Assembly (NCBI GenBank): GCA_040386295.1 | Contig: JAZKFR010000076.1 | Coordinates: 1-17,307 of the forward strand | From: JAZKFR01 sp040386295 | GTDB taxonomy: Bacteria > Pseudomonadota > Gammaproteobacteria > Burkholderiales > Rhodocyclaceae | DNA length: 17,307 nucleotides | Direction: 5' to 3' | Shown: positions 6,104 to 12,184 of the stretch, piece by piece | How the letters are laid out: every line of letters starts with the position of its first letter | Position numbering within the stretch: position 1 is the stretch's first letter | Translations under genes and position numbers: made by a program | The notes under the pieces: model-generated | Database searches by the model: none | Told to the model about the DNA's origin: nothing | What the model saw: the letters and a program-made list of their open reading frames with translations, nothing else

Positions 6104-8044
6104 ATGAACGCCAATGAACAATTTATCGCAGCCAACGCCCACGTAGACGCGGCTGCGGTTAAACCACTGCCTAATTCCCAAAAAATATACGTTCCTGGCA
6201 GCCGCCCCGATTTGCGCGTGCCTATGCGTGAAATCAGCCAATCTGATACGCCGACGGAGATGGGCGGCGAGCAAAATCCGCCGGTTTATGTCTATGACTG
6301 CTCGGGGCCTTACACAGACCCGGCGGCTAAGATCGATATTCGTCAGGGTTTGCCCGCTCTGCGCGCGGCCTGGATCGCCGAGCGGGGCGATACCGAGCAT
6401 TTGCCCGGACTGAGCTCTGACTACGGTCGTGCGCGCGCGACCAAAGCGGCAGGCGATAGCGCACTCGATCAGTTGCGCTTTCCTGGTTTGCAGCGCCAGC
6501 CCTTGCGCGCTAAAGCGGGCGCCAATGTTAGCCAAATGCACTATGCCCGGCGCGGCATCATTACGCCCGAGATGGAGTACGTCGCCATCCGTGAAAACAA
6601 CAACCGTCAGGCTTATCTAGAACAGCTCACAGCAGCCGGACCGCAGGGGGCGCGCTTTAGCGAGATTCTGCTGCGTCAGCATCCGGGGCAAAGCTTCGGT
6701 GCAGCGATTCCGGCCGAAATTAGCGCCGAGTTTGTGCGCTCTGAAGTGGCGCGCGGGCGGGCGATTATTCCCAACAATATCAATCACCCAGAAAGCGAGC
6801 CGATGATTATTGGCCGCAATTTTCTGACCAAAATCAACGCCAACATCGGCAATTCGGCGCTGGGCTCAAGCATCCAGGAAGAAGTCGAGAAAATGACCTG
6901 GGCGATTCGTTGGGGTGGCGATACGGTGATGGATTTGTCTACGGGTAAGAACATTCATGAAACGCGTGAATGGATCATTCGTAATAGCCCGGTGCCGATT
7001 GGTACGGTGCCGATTTATCAGGCTTTAGAGAAGGTCAACGGTAAAGCTGAGGAGCTGACCTGGGCGATTTTTCGCGACACGCTGATCGAGCAAGCAGAGC
7101 AGGGCGTCGATTACTTCACGATTCATGCTGGCGTGTTGCTGCGCTACGTTCCGCTGACCGCTAAGCGCCTGACTGGGATCGTCTCGCGCGGGGGGTCGAT
7201 CATGGCGAAATGGTGTTTGGCGCACCATCAAGAGAGCTTCCTTTACACGCATTTTGAAGAAATCTGCGAGATCATGAAGGCCTACGACGTGGCCTTCAGC
7301 CTGGGCGATGGCCTGCGTCCAGGCTCGATTTACGATGCCAACGACGAAGCGCAGCTCGGTGAATTAGCAACCTTGGGTGAGCTGACCGATATTGCCTGGC
7401 GCCATGATGTGCAGGTGATGATCGAAGGCCCCGGTCACGTGCCTATGCAGCTGATCAAAGAAAATATGGATTTGCAGCTAACGCAGTGTAAAGAAGCGCC
7501 TTTTTATACCTTAGGCCCGTTGACCACGGATATTGCGCCGGGCTATGACCACATCACCAGCGGCATTGGTGCGGCGATGATTGGCTGGTTCGGCACTGCG
7601 ATGCTTTGCTACGTGACGCCGAAAGAGCATTTGGGTTTGCCGAATAAAGACGATGTCAAAACCGGCATCATCACTTACAAAATTGCCGCACACGCTGCCG
7701 ATTTGGCGAAGGGGCATCCTGGTGCGCAAATCCGTGATAACGCGCTGTCGAAAGCACGTTTTGAGTTTCGTTGGGACGACCAGTTCAACCTCGGCCTAGA
7801 CCCGGATAAGGCGCGTGAATTTCACGATGAGACCCTGCCCAAAGAATCAGCCAAAGTGGCGCATTTTTGCTCTATGTGCGGGCCGCATTTTTGCTCGATG
7901 AAAATCACGCAAGACGTGCGCGACTACGCTGCGGCACAAGGCTTAGGCGAACAAGACGCCTTGCGTCAGGTAGCGCAGGCCGGGATGGAGACAAAGTCAA
8001 TCGAGTTTGTCAAAGCCGGAGCCGAGGTTTATCGCAAGGTTTAA
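6104..8044 (+). CDS. thiC: Phosphomethylpyrimidine synthase ThiC
   Basis: ThiC is the radical SAM enzyme that rearranges aminoimidazole ribotide into hydroxymethylpyrimidine phosphate, the pyrimidine half of thiamine. The 646-residue product has the normal length and the C-terminal cluster motif with C589, C592 and C597 (CSMCGPHFC), which binds the 4Fe-4S cluster. Conserved blocks include MHYARRGIITPEMEYVAIREN, NFLTKINANIGNSA, EGPGHVP and TDIAPGYDHITSGIG. ATG 6104 follows AAGGAG with a 5-base spacer. It stands alone behind the TPP riboswitch; the other thi genes often found with thiC are not adjacent. Competition with purines for aminoimidazole ribotide makes purK a metabolically related neighbour, though no operon link is visible across 283 bases. 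Confidence 0.98.
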   Translation: MNANEQFIAANAHVDAAAVKPLPNSQKIYVPGSRPDLRVPMREISQSDTPTEMGGEQNPPVYVYDCSGPYTDPAAKIDIRQGLPALRAAWIAERGDTEHLPGLSSDYGRARATKAAGDSALDQLRFPGLQRQPLRAKAGANVSQMHYARRGIITPEMEYVAIRENNNRQAYLEQLTAAGPQGARFSEILLRQHPGQSFGAAIPAEISAEFVRSEVARGRAIIPNNINHPESEPMIIGRNFLTKINANIGNSALGSSIQEEVEKMTWAIRWGGDTVMDLSTGKNIHETREWIIRNSPVPIGTVPIYQALEKVNGKAEELTWAIFRDTLIEQAEQGVDYFTIHAGVLLRYVPLTAKRLTGIVSRGGSIMAKWCLAHHQESFLYTHFEEICEIMKAYDVAFSLGDGLRPGSIYDANDEAQLGELATLGELTDIAWRHDVQVMIEGPGHVPMQLIKENMDLQLTQCKEAPFYTLGPLTTDIAPGYDHITSGIGAAMIGWFGTAMLCYVTPKEHLGLPNKDDVKTGIITYKIAAHAADLAKGHPGAQIRDNALSKARFEFRWDDQFNLGLDPDKAREFHDETLPKESAKVAHFCSMCGPHFCSMKITQDVRDYAAAQGLGEQDALRQVAQAGMETKSIEFVKAGAEVYRKV

Positions 8045-8070
8045 TAATCGTTGCGTTGTTTAAACAGCGT

Positions 8071-8094
8071 GTCTCAGTGTCTCAGCGTCTCAGC
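8071..8094. repeat. Octamer tandem repeat GTCTCAG(T/C), three copies
   Basis: GTCTCAGT, GTCTCAGC and GTCTCAGC follow directly on one another, 26 bases after the thiC stop. Short and untranslated; no function apparent. Confidence 0.8.
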
Positions 8095-8154
8095 CTGTTC
8101 AAGCCCGCACGCTATCTGCCAACGCTCTGCCGTGACGCCGCCTTGCGGCTGGGC

Positions 8155-8160
8155 TAAAAT
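8155..8160 (+). promoter_or_regulatory. Candidate -10 element for purK
   Basis: TAAAAT within GGGCTAAAATGCGCGCC resembles a sigma-70 -10 box in a GC-rich genome. The -35 position (about 8132) holds CGTGAC, a poor match, so an activator or an alternative promoter may be used. It would give a purK leader of about 160 bases that includes the stem at 8184-8214. Confidence 0.4.
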
Positions 8161-8183
8161 GCGCGCCGATTTATTGCTTTGAA

Positions 8184-8214
8184 CCCGCTCAGCGCGGAGC
8201 AAGCGCTGAGCGGG
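8184..8214 (+). promoter_or_regulatory. Perfect 12-bp stem-loop in the purK leader
   Basis: CCCGCTCAGCGC (8184-8195) and GCGCTGAGCGGG (8203-8214) are perfect inverted repeats with a 7-base loop. No T-run follows, so it is not a standard intrinsic terminator. It is about 115 bases upstream of the purK start and just downstream of a candidate -10. It could be a leader RNA structure or a protein-binding palindrome. Confidence 0.7.
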
Positions 8215-8327
8215 AACCGGCGGATCGTCTAGCTACTGCGTTCTCAGCCACGCGTTTTTGCTGATACGGAAACTGATAGAGAAACGCAAAAAACCTCAGC
8301 CTCAACCCTTCTTGGAGTTTGCGCACT

Positions 8328-9569
8328 ATGATTCTGCCCCCCGCGACATTGGGCATCTTGGGTGGCGGCCAGTTAGGCCGCTTTTTTGTTGCGGCAGCTC
8401 ATGAAATGGGCTACCGCGTGTGGGTGCTCGACCCTGATCCCGCCAGCCCAGCGGGGCTGATTGCGGATCGCCATCTCTGCCACGCTTACGAAGACCCGCT
8501 TGCCTTAGACCTACTGGCGCAGCATTGCGCCGCGATCACCACCGAGTTTGAAAATGTCCCAGCGCATAGCCTCGATTATTTAGCGCAAACGCGCCCCGTG
8601 CATCCGGCTGCTCAGGCTGTGCGCATCGTCCAAGATCGTATTAGCGAGAAGCATTTTTTGCGTGACGCGGGCTTGCCGCACGCTGCGTTTGCCGTACTGC
8701 ATCAGGAGCAAGACATTAGCGCTTTGGGCGAGGGCTCGCCTGCCATAGCGTCCTTGTTCCCCGGTATTTTAAAAGTAGCGCGCATGGGTTACGACGGCAA
8801 AGGGCAGGCGCAGGTAGCTAACATCGCCGAGACCTTGGATGCTTTTCGCCAGTTCAATGTGGAAAACAACGCGGCCAACAACGTAGCCAACAAAGTGCAG
8901 CACGATGCCAATCAGCAGGGCGTCAGCTGCGTACTCGAACAGAAACTGCCCTTAGACAGCGAGCTTTCGGTGGTATTGGCACGCAGCGCAAATGGCGACA
9001 TCGCTGCTTTTCCTTGCGCTGAAAATACGCATCAACAGGGCATTCTGGCCTACTCGCGAGTCCCTGCACGTTTGCCGTTTGCGCTACAAGCAGAGGCGCG
9101 TGCCTTGGCCGAAAAAATAGCCGTTGCTCTAGATTATGTGGGCGTTTTGGCGGTTGAATTTTTTGTTGTGCACGGCCAGCTGCGCGTCAATGAAATAGCG
9201 CCGCGTCCGCATAACAGCGGCCATTACACGCTAGATGCTTGTGTCAGCAGCCAGTTCGAGCAACAGGTGCGGACTTTGTGTGCGCTGCCGCTGGCCGATA
9301 CGCGAGCCCATTCGGCAGCAGTCATGGTCAATCTGCTTGGCGATGTCTGGTATTCGGCCGGTCAACTCGACGCCCCTTTGTGTGAACCGGATTGGCCTCA
9401 ACTCTACGCCGTGCGCAACCTGAAACTGCATCTTTACGCTAAGCAACACGCCAGGCGAGCGCGCAAAATGGGGCATTTCACCGTGCTCGACGCAGATTGT
9501 GTAACGGGGGGAGATGCTTACGCTAGCGCGCTCGCGGCAGCGGCCTTGCTGGGGGTAAAACCTGCTTAA
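8328..9569 (+). CDS. purK: N5-carboxyaminoimidazole ribonucleotide synthase PurK
   Basis: PurK is an ATP-grasp ligase that carboxylates aminoimidazole ribonucleotide with bicarbonate in purine synthesis; PurE then moves the carboxylate. The 413-residue product has the N-terminal LGILGGGQLGR glycine loop, TTEFENVP, the ATP-binding GYDGKGQ, VEFFV and the metal-binding NEIAPRPHNSGHYT. ATG 8328 is chosen because TTGGAG (8312-8317) precedes it; a TTG at 8319 is too close to that signal. The length is slightly above the usual 350-390 because of an Asn/Ala/Val-rich insert around residues 179-195 encoded by a 12-base tandem repeat. purE, commonly directly upstream in Burkholderiales, is absent here. 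Confidence 0.96.
   Translation: MILPPATLGILGGGQLGRFFVAAAHEMGYRVWVLDPDPASPAGLIADRHLCHAYEDPLALDLLAQHCAAITTEFENVPAHSLDYLAQTRPVHPAAQAVRIVQDRISEKHFLRDAGLPHAAFAVLHQEQDISALGEGSPAIASLFPGILKVARMGYDGKGQAQVANIAETLDAFRQFNVENNAANNVANKVQHDANQQGVSCVLEQKLPLDSELSVVLARSANGDIAAFPCAENTHQQGILAYSRVPARLPFALQAEARALAEKIAVALDYVGVLAVEFFVVHGQLRVNEIAPRPHNSGHYTLDACVSSQFEQQVRTLCALPLADTRAHSAAVMVNLLGDVWYSAGQLDAPLCEPDWPQLYAVRNLKLHLYAKQHARRARKMGHFTVLDADCVTGGDAYASALAAAALLGVKPA
8865..8897. repeat. In-frame 12-base tandem repeat inside purK
   Basis: AACAACGCGGCC and AACAACGTAGCC are followed by a partial third unit starting AACAAAGT. It encodes NNAANNVANK, in a surface-loop position between the GYDGKGQ strand and the VLEQ strand of the ATP-grasp fold. 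In-frame expansion of a tolerant loop is the simplest reading. Confidence 0.7.
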
Positions 9570-9617
9570 AGTACTTAACGAGTCAATGCTCTGTTGGTGT
9601 GTCTCTGTTGCGTTTTG

Positions 9618-9665
9618 CCCTCTCCCGCCTCTGCCGAGGCACCCTCTCCCACGAGTGGGCGAGGG
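9618..9665. repeat. Interspersed intergenic palindromic repeat, copy 2
   Basis: This is the reverse-complement relative of the element at 5-51: CCCTCTCCCGCC, a short GC stem, GGCACCCTCTCCCAC, a two-base loop and GTGGGCGAGGG. Its right half is incorporated into the 88-base tandem duplication that follows, so half of the element occurs a third time at 9732-9754. Confidence 0.75.
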
Positions 9666-9818
9666 GAAGGCTGGCGTTGGGTGGAGACGTTTAGCTTGGA
9701 GGCTAGGGCATGCTCTGCCTCTGGTGGGATGCTCTCCCACAAGTGGGCGAGGGGAAGGCTGGCGTTGGGTGAAGACGTTTAGCTTGGAGGCTAGGGCTGC
9801 TCTGCCTCTGGTGGGATG
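9644..9818. repeat. 88-bp tandem duplication between purK and the Sua5-type gene
   Basis: Unit one (9644-9731, 88 bases) and unit two (9732-9818, 87 bases) differ at only two substitutions (both G to A) and one single-base deletion. Each begins with the palindromic CTCTCCCAC.AGTGGGCGAG and continues with non-palindromic sequence (GGCTGGCGTTGGGTG..., TTAGCTTGGAGGCTAGGG). The rest of the spacer 9570-9943 has a 13-base direct repeat (CATGCTTCTTTCC at 9833-9858) and a hairpin. Short open frames across it are translations of the repeat, not genes. Confidence 0.9.
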
Positions 9819-9832
9819 CTCACTGACACGTT

Positions 9833-9858
9833 CATGCTTCTTTCCCATGCTTCTTTCC
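9833..9858. repeat. 13-base direct repeat CATGCTTCTTTCC, two copies
   Basis: Two perfect adjacent copies (9833-9845 and 9846-9858) in the spacer upstream of the Sua5-type gene. No function evident. Confidence 0.8.
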
Positions 9859-9893
9859 CTTTGAGGGCAGCGTTGATGAGTGCAAGCCGATCT

Positions 9894-9924
9894 GTCGTAG
9901 CGCAAAAGTAGCGAAGGCTACGAC
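9894..9924 (+). promoter_or_regulatory. Stem-loop just upstream of the Sua5-type gene
   Basis: GTCGTAG (9894-9900) pairs with CTACGAC (9918-9924), and CGC (9901-9903) with GCG (9911-9913) extends the stem with a bulge on the right side. It ends 20 bases before ATG 9944. No T-run follows. It may be a leader structure; a terminator is unlikely. Confidence 0.45.
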
Positions 9925-9943
9925 GTTTCCAATGAGGATCAAT

Positions 9944-11020
9944 ATGGATGTTATCGATCAAGCGGTAGGCCTGCTGCGCGCGGGTGAGCTCGTCGCTTTT
10001 CCGACCGAAACCGTATACGGCTTAGGTGCGGACGCGAGCAATCGACAAGCAGTCGCCAAAATTTTTGCCGCAAAAGCTCGACCAGCAGACCATCCTTTAA
10101 TCGTTCATCTGCCCGGCGCGGGGCATCTAGAGCATTGGGCAAGAGAAATTCCAGAGATTGCTTGGGATCTGGCCGAAAGTTTTTGGCCAGGACCGCTGAC
10201 CTTGATTCTCAAGCGCGCGCTGGCAGACAACATGGCCTTGGATTGGGTTACTGGCGGTCAGGACAGCATTGGTTTGCGTGTGCCAGCGCACCCGCTCGCG
10301 CTTGAGCTCTTGCGTTGCTATGCCGAAGCCGGGGGTGGTCTGAATGGGCAGTCTGGCTTAGCGGCGCCGTCGGCTAACCGCTTTGGCCGTATCAGCCCAA
10401 CGCAGGCGGCGCATGTGCGCAGCGAGCTGGGCGAACGCGTGCCGCTGATTCTCGACGGTGGCGCCTGTCAATTCGGCATTGAATCAACGATTCTCGATCT
10501 TTCCGGCGACCCCACTTGCCCGCCGCGTGTGCTTAGGCCGGGGCACATCAGTGCTGAGCAGATTGCCATGGTTTTAGGCGTACTCCCGACCAGTGGTGCC
10601 AGCGCGAGCAGCGATTCTCTGGCGCAGAATGCCAGGCCAAGAGTCTCGGGCAGTCTGGCTGCGCATTACGCACCGAGTACGCCTATGCAATGGCTAGACG
10701 CGCCGCAATTGCGCGCAACAATTCAGGCGCAAGCGGCTTTGGGGCGCGTCTGCGCGGTGTTGTCGCATTCGCCTGAGCTGGCGCGCGCGCTTTCCAGCGC
10801 AAAACAAAACACAGGCGCGCTGCATTTTCCTTGCGTCGAGGCGCACCTGCCGAGCGAGCCGCAGGCGTATGCGCAAGCTTTGTACGCGGCTTTACGCACC
10901 TTGGATCAATCCGCCGCAGCGCTTATTCTGGTTGAACGCATTCCCGCCGACAGCACTTGGCTTGCGGTCGCGGATCGTTTGCACCGCGCCGTGTGCGGTG
11001 CCGGAATTGCGCCTGCTTAG
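9944..11020 (+). CDS. L-threonylcarbamoyladenylate synthase, Sua5/TsaC2 type
   Basis: The enzyme makes threonylcarbamoyl-AMP from threonine, bicarbonate and ATP, the first step of the t6A37 modification of ANN-decoding tRNAs. The YrdC domain is clear: PTETVYGLG at 20-28, the KxR motif K44-A-R46 followed by PADHPLIVH, and SAN at 143-145 in APSANRFGRISPT. The product is 358 residues, and the C-terminal part after about residue 225 (SGSLAAHYAPSTPM...) is the Sua5 extension, so it is the long form rather than short TsaC. ATG 9944 has GAGGA five bases upstream; an in-frame ATG at 9932 lacks an RBS and would use that signal as coding sequence. It follows purK on the same strand, an arrangement I know from Burkholderiales, but here a 374-base repeat-rich spacer separates them. 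Confidence 0.94.
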   Translation: MDVIDQAVGLLRAGELVAFPTETVYGLGADASNRQAVAKIFAAKARPADHPLIVHLPGAGHLEHWAREIPEIAWDLAESFWPGPLTLILKRALADNMALDWVTGGQDSIGLRVPAHPLALELLRCYAEAGGGLNGQSGLAAPSANRFGRISPTQAAHVRSELGERVPLILDGGACQFGIESTILDLSGDPTCPPRVLRPGHISAEQIAMVLGVLPTSGASASSDSLAQNARPRVSGSLAAHYAPSTPMQWLDAPQLRATIQAQAALGRVCAVLSHSPELARALSSAKQNTGALHFPCVEAHLPSEPQAYAQALYAALRTLDQSAAALILVERIPADSTWLAVADRLHRAVCGAGIAPA

Positions 11021-11136
11021 GCTTAGCTTATTAGCTCATAGGCTAGGGGGCTGGCTTGTTTGCGCAGAGGCACGCGCACGCGTTGTGGCGCAAATTGAAT
11101 TCATCCCTCAGGATTGTCGAAGAGCGAGCTTGCTTC

Positions 11137-11145
11137 TGCTAGAAT
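11137..11145 (+). promoter_or_regulatory. Extended -10 promoter for the DUF3579 gene
   Basis: TGC immediately before TAGAAT (11140-11145) fits an extended -10 promoter. The -35 region is weak (TTGTCG at 11114-11119 lies 20 bases away). It would start transcription near 11152, giving a short leader of about 35 bases. Confidence 0.5.
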
Positions 11146-11186
11146 CGGTCGGTTTTCTCTACCCCTGTTTGTGAGCTATGTGAGCT

Positions 11187-11501
11187 ATGACTGTTCCCTT
11201 GGATCACACCTTCATCATCATCGGTCGCACCAATGCGGGTAGCGATTTTCGGCCAAGCGACTGGGCTGAGCGCCTGTGTGGCGTGCTATCTGCTTTTGGT
11301 AGCGCAAAAAAAATGAAGTACTCGCCCTACGTTGGTCCGGGCAATTACGATGGCTGCAAAGCTGTTTTTGTCGACGGCAGATTGCACGAAGTCGAGCCTA
11401 TGGCTTATCGCTTCATCCTGAATTTTGCGCAAGACAATGATTTGCAATGTGTCGACGGGGTGTGTGCGATTGATGTTAAAAGCGCAAAGCCAGCGCCTTG
11501 A
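11187..11501 (+). CDS. DUF3579 family protein
   Basis: This 104-residue protein matches the DUF3579 pattern as I know it: an opening strand (FIIIGRTNAG), then FRPSDWAERLCGVLSAFG, YSPYVGPGNYDGCKAVFVDG, and LHEVEPMAYRFILNFAQDND. The family is characteristic of Betaproteobacteria and has no established function. It has no signal peptide or membrane segment, so it should be cytosolic. ATG 11187 sits after a duplicated nonamer GTGAGCTAT (11171-11188), which may supply a weak RBS (GTGAG). It stands alone, convergent with dps. Confidence 0.85.
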   Translation: MTVPLDHTFIIIGRTNAGSDFRPSDWAERLCGVLSAFGSAKKMKYSPYVGPGNYDGCKAVFVDGRLHEVEPMAYRFILNFAQDNDLQCVDGVCAIDVKSAKPAP

Positions 11502-11524
11502 GTCATCCGAGCAGTTTTAAGCCC

Positions 11525-11583
11525 TAAGGTTCAAGCCATTAAGGTTCAAGCCATTAAGGTTCAATCCCTTAAGGCTCAAACAT
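11525..11583. repeat. 15-base tandem repeat, four copies
   Basis: Units at 11525-11539, 11540-11554, 11555-11569 and 11570-11583 share TAAGGTTCAAGCCAT; units three and four carry substitutions and the last is one base short. It lies between the convergent DUF3579 and dps genes. The regular head-to-tail units without spacers rule out CRISPR. Confidence 0.9.
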
Positions 11584-11612
11584 TAAATTCCTCAGTAGCA
11601 TTTTTCAGTAGC

Positions 11613-11642
11613 GCAAACACAGTGTTTTAAAGCGCTGTTTGC
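11613..11642. terminator. Weak inverted repeat between convergent genes
   Basis: GCAAACA (11613-11619) and TGTTTGC (11636-11642) form a 7-bp stem around a 16-base loop. It lies between convergent DUF3579 and dps and might end either transcript, but there is no adjacent T-run on either strand. AG-rich low-complexity sequence (GCCAAGCA-like units) follows up to the dps stop. Confidence 0.25.
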
Positions 11643-11692
11643 TTCCGCTGGCTAAGCCTGAGCCAAGCAAGCCAAGCAGAAGCAAGCCCACC

Positions 11693-12163
11693 TTATTCCT
11701 CCAAAAGACTACGCAGCATCCAGGCATTTTTTTCGTGCACTTGCAGACGTTGCGTTAGCAAATCGAGCGTCGGTTGATCGTTGGCACCTTCTGCAATGGG
11801 CGCCATGCTGCGTGCCGTACGCGCCACGGTTTCTTGCGCATCGACGAGTTGTTTGATCATCTCTTTAGCCTTAGGCACACCCTCAGCTTCTTTGATCGCG
11901 GTGAGCTTGGCAAACTCTTGATAGCTGCCCGGAGCAGGGAAACCGAGCGCGCGTATGCGTTCGGCGATTTGGTCTAAGGCGATCCATTGTTCGTTGTATT
12001 GATCCATAAACATCAAATGCAAGGTTTGGAACATAGGGCCTGTGACGTTCCAGTGGAAATTGTGCGTTTTTAGATAGAGCGTGTAGCTATCGGCAAGAAA
12101 GCGCGATAAGCCCTCGGCAATCGCGGCGCGGTCGGTACTGCTAATGCCAATGTCGATCTTCAT
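11693..12163 (-). CDS. dps: Dps-family ferritin-like DNA-protection protein
   Basis: Dps forms a 12-subunit shell that oxidises and stores iron using peroxide, protecting DNA. The 156-residue product has the family signature KTHNFHWNVTGPMF at 32-45 and the ferroxidase region LHLMFMDQYNEQWIALDQIAERI, with H37, H49, D64 and E68 at the expected spacing. The acidic residue expected four positions after H49 is M53, with D54 one step further. The N-terminus is short, without the Lys-rich tail that E. coli Dps uses for DNA binding, so it may act mainly in iron and peroxide control. AGGAG precedes the ATG. It begins 21 bases after the ahpF stop on the same strand, so it is probably the last gene of an ahpC-ahpF-dps unit. 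Confidence 0.93.
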   Translation of the reverse strand: MKIDIGISSTDRAAIAEGLSRFLADSYTLYLKTHNFHWNVTGPMFQTLHLMFMDQYNEQWIALDQIAERIRALGFPAPGSYQEFAKLTAIKEAEGVPKAKEMIKQLVDAQETVARTARSMAPIAEGANDQPTLDLLTQRLQVHEKNAWMLRSLLEE

Positions 12164-12184
12164 TTGCTGGGCTCCTGGGGGTGG

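Noticed and set aside
5960..6541. 193-codon minus-strand open frame over the riboswitch and thiC start
   Set aside because: It is antisense to a clear TPP aptamer and thiC, with no recognisable protein features.
8184..8214. Intrinsic terminator for thiC
   Set aside because: The stem is strong but no T-run follows on either strand, and it lies 140 bases past the thiC stop, downstream of a candidate purK -10.
9586..9864. Plus-strand open frames within the repeat-rich spacer
   Set aside because: The peptides (PLPRVGEGKAGVGW and similar) are repeat translations of a type often misannotated as hypothetical proteins; no RBS.
9231..9905. 224-codon minus-strand open frame across the purK end and the repeat spacer
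   Set aside because: It overlaps purK antisense and translates the 88-bp duplication twice (repeated HPTRGRA-like text). No family features.
11525..11583. CRISPR-like array
   Set aside because: The units are 15 bases and head to tail without spacers, with no cas genes nearby; it is a simple tandem repeat.
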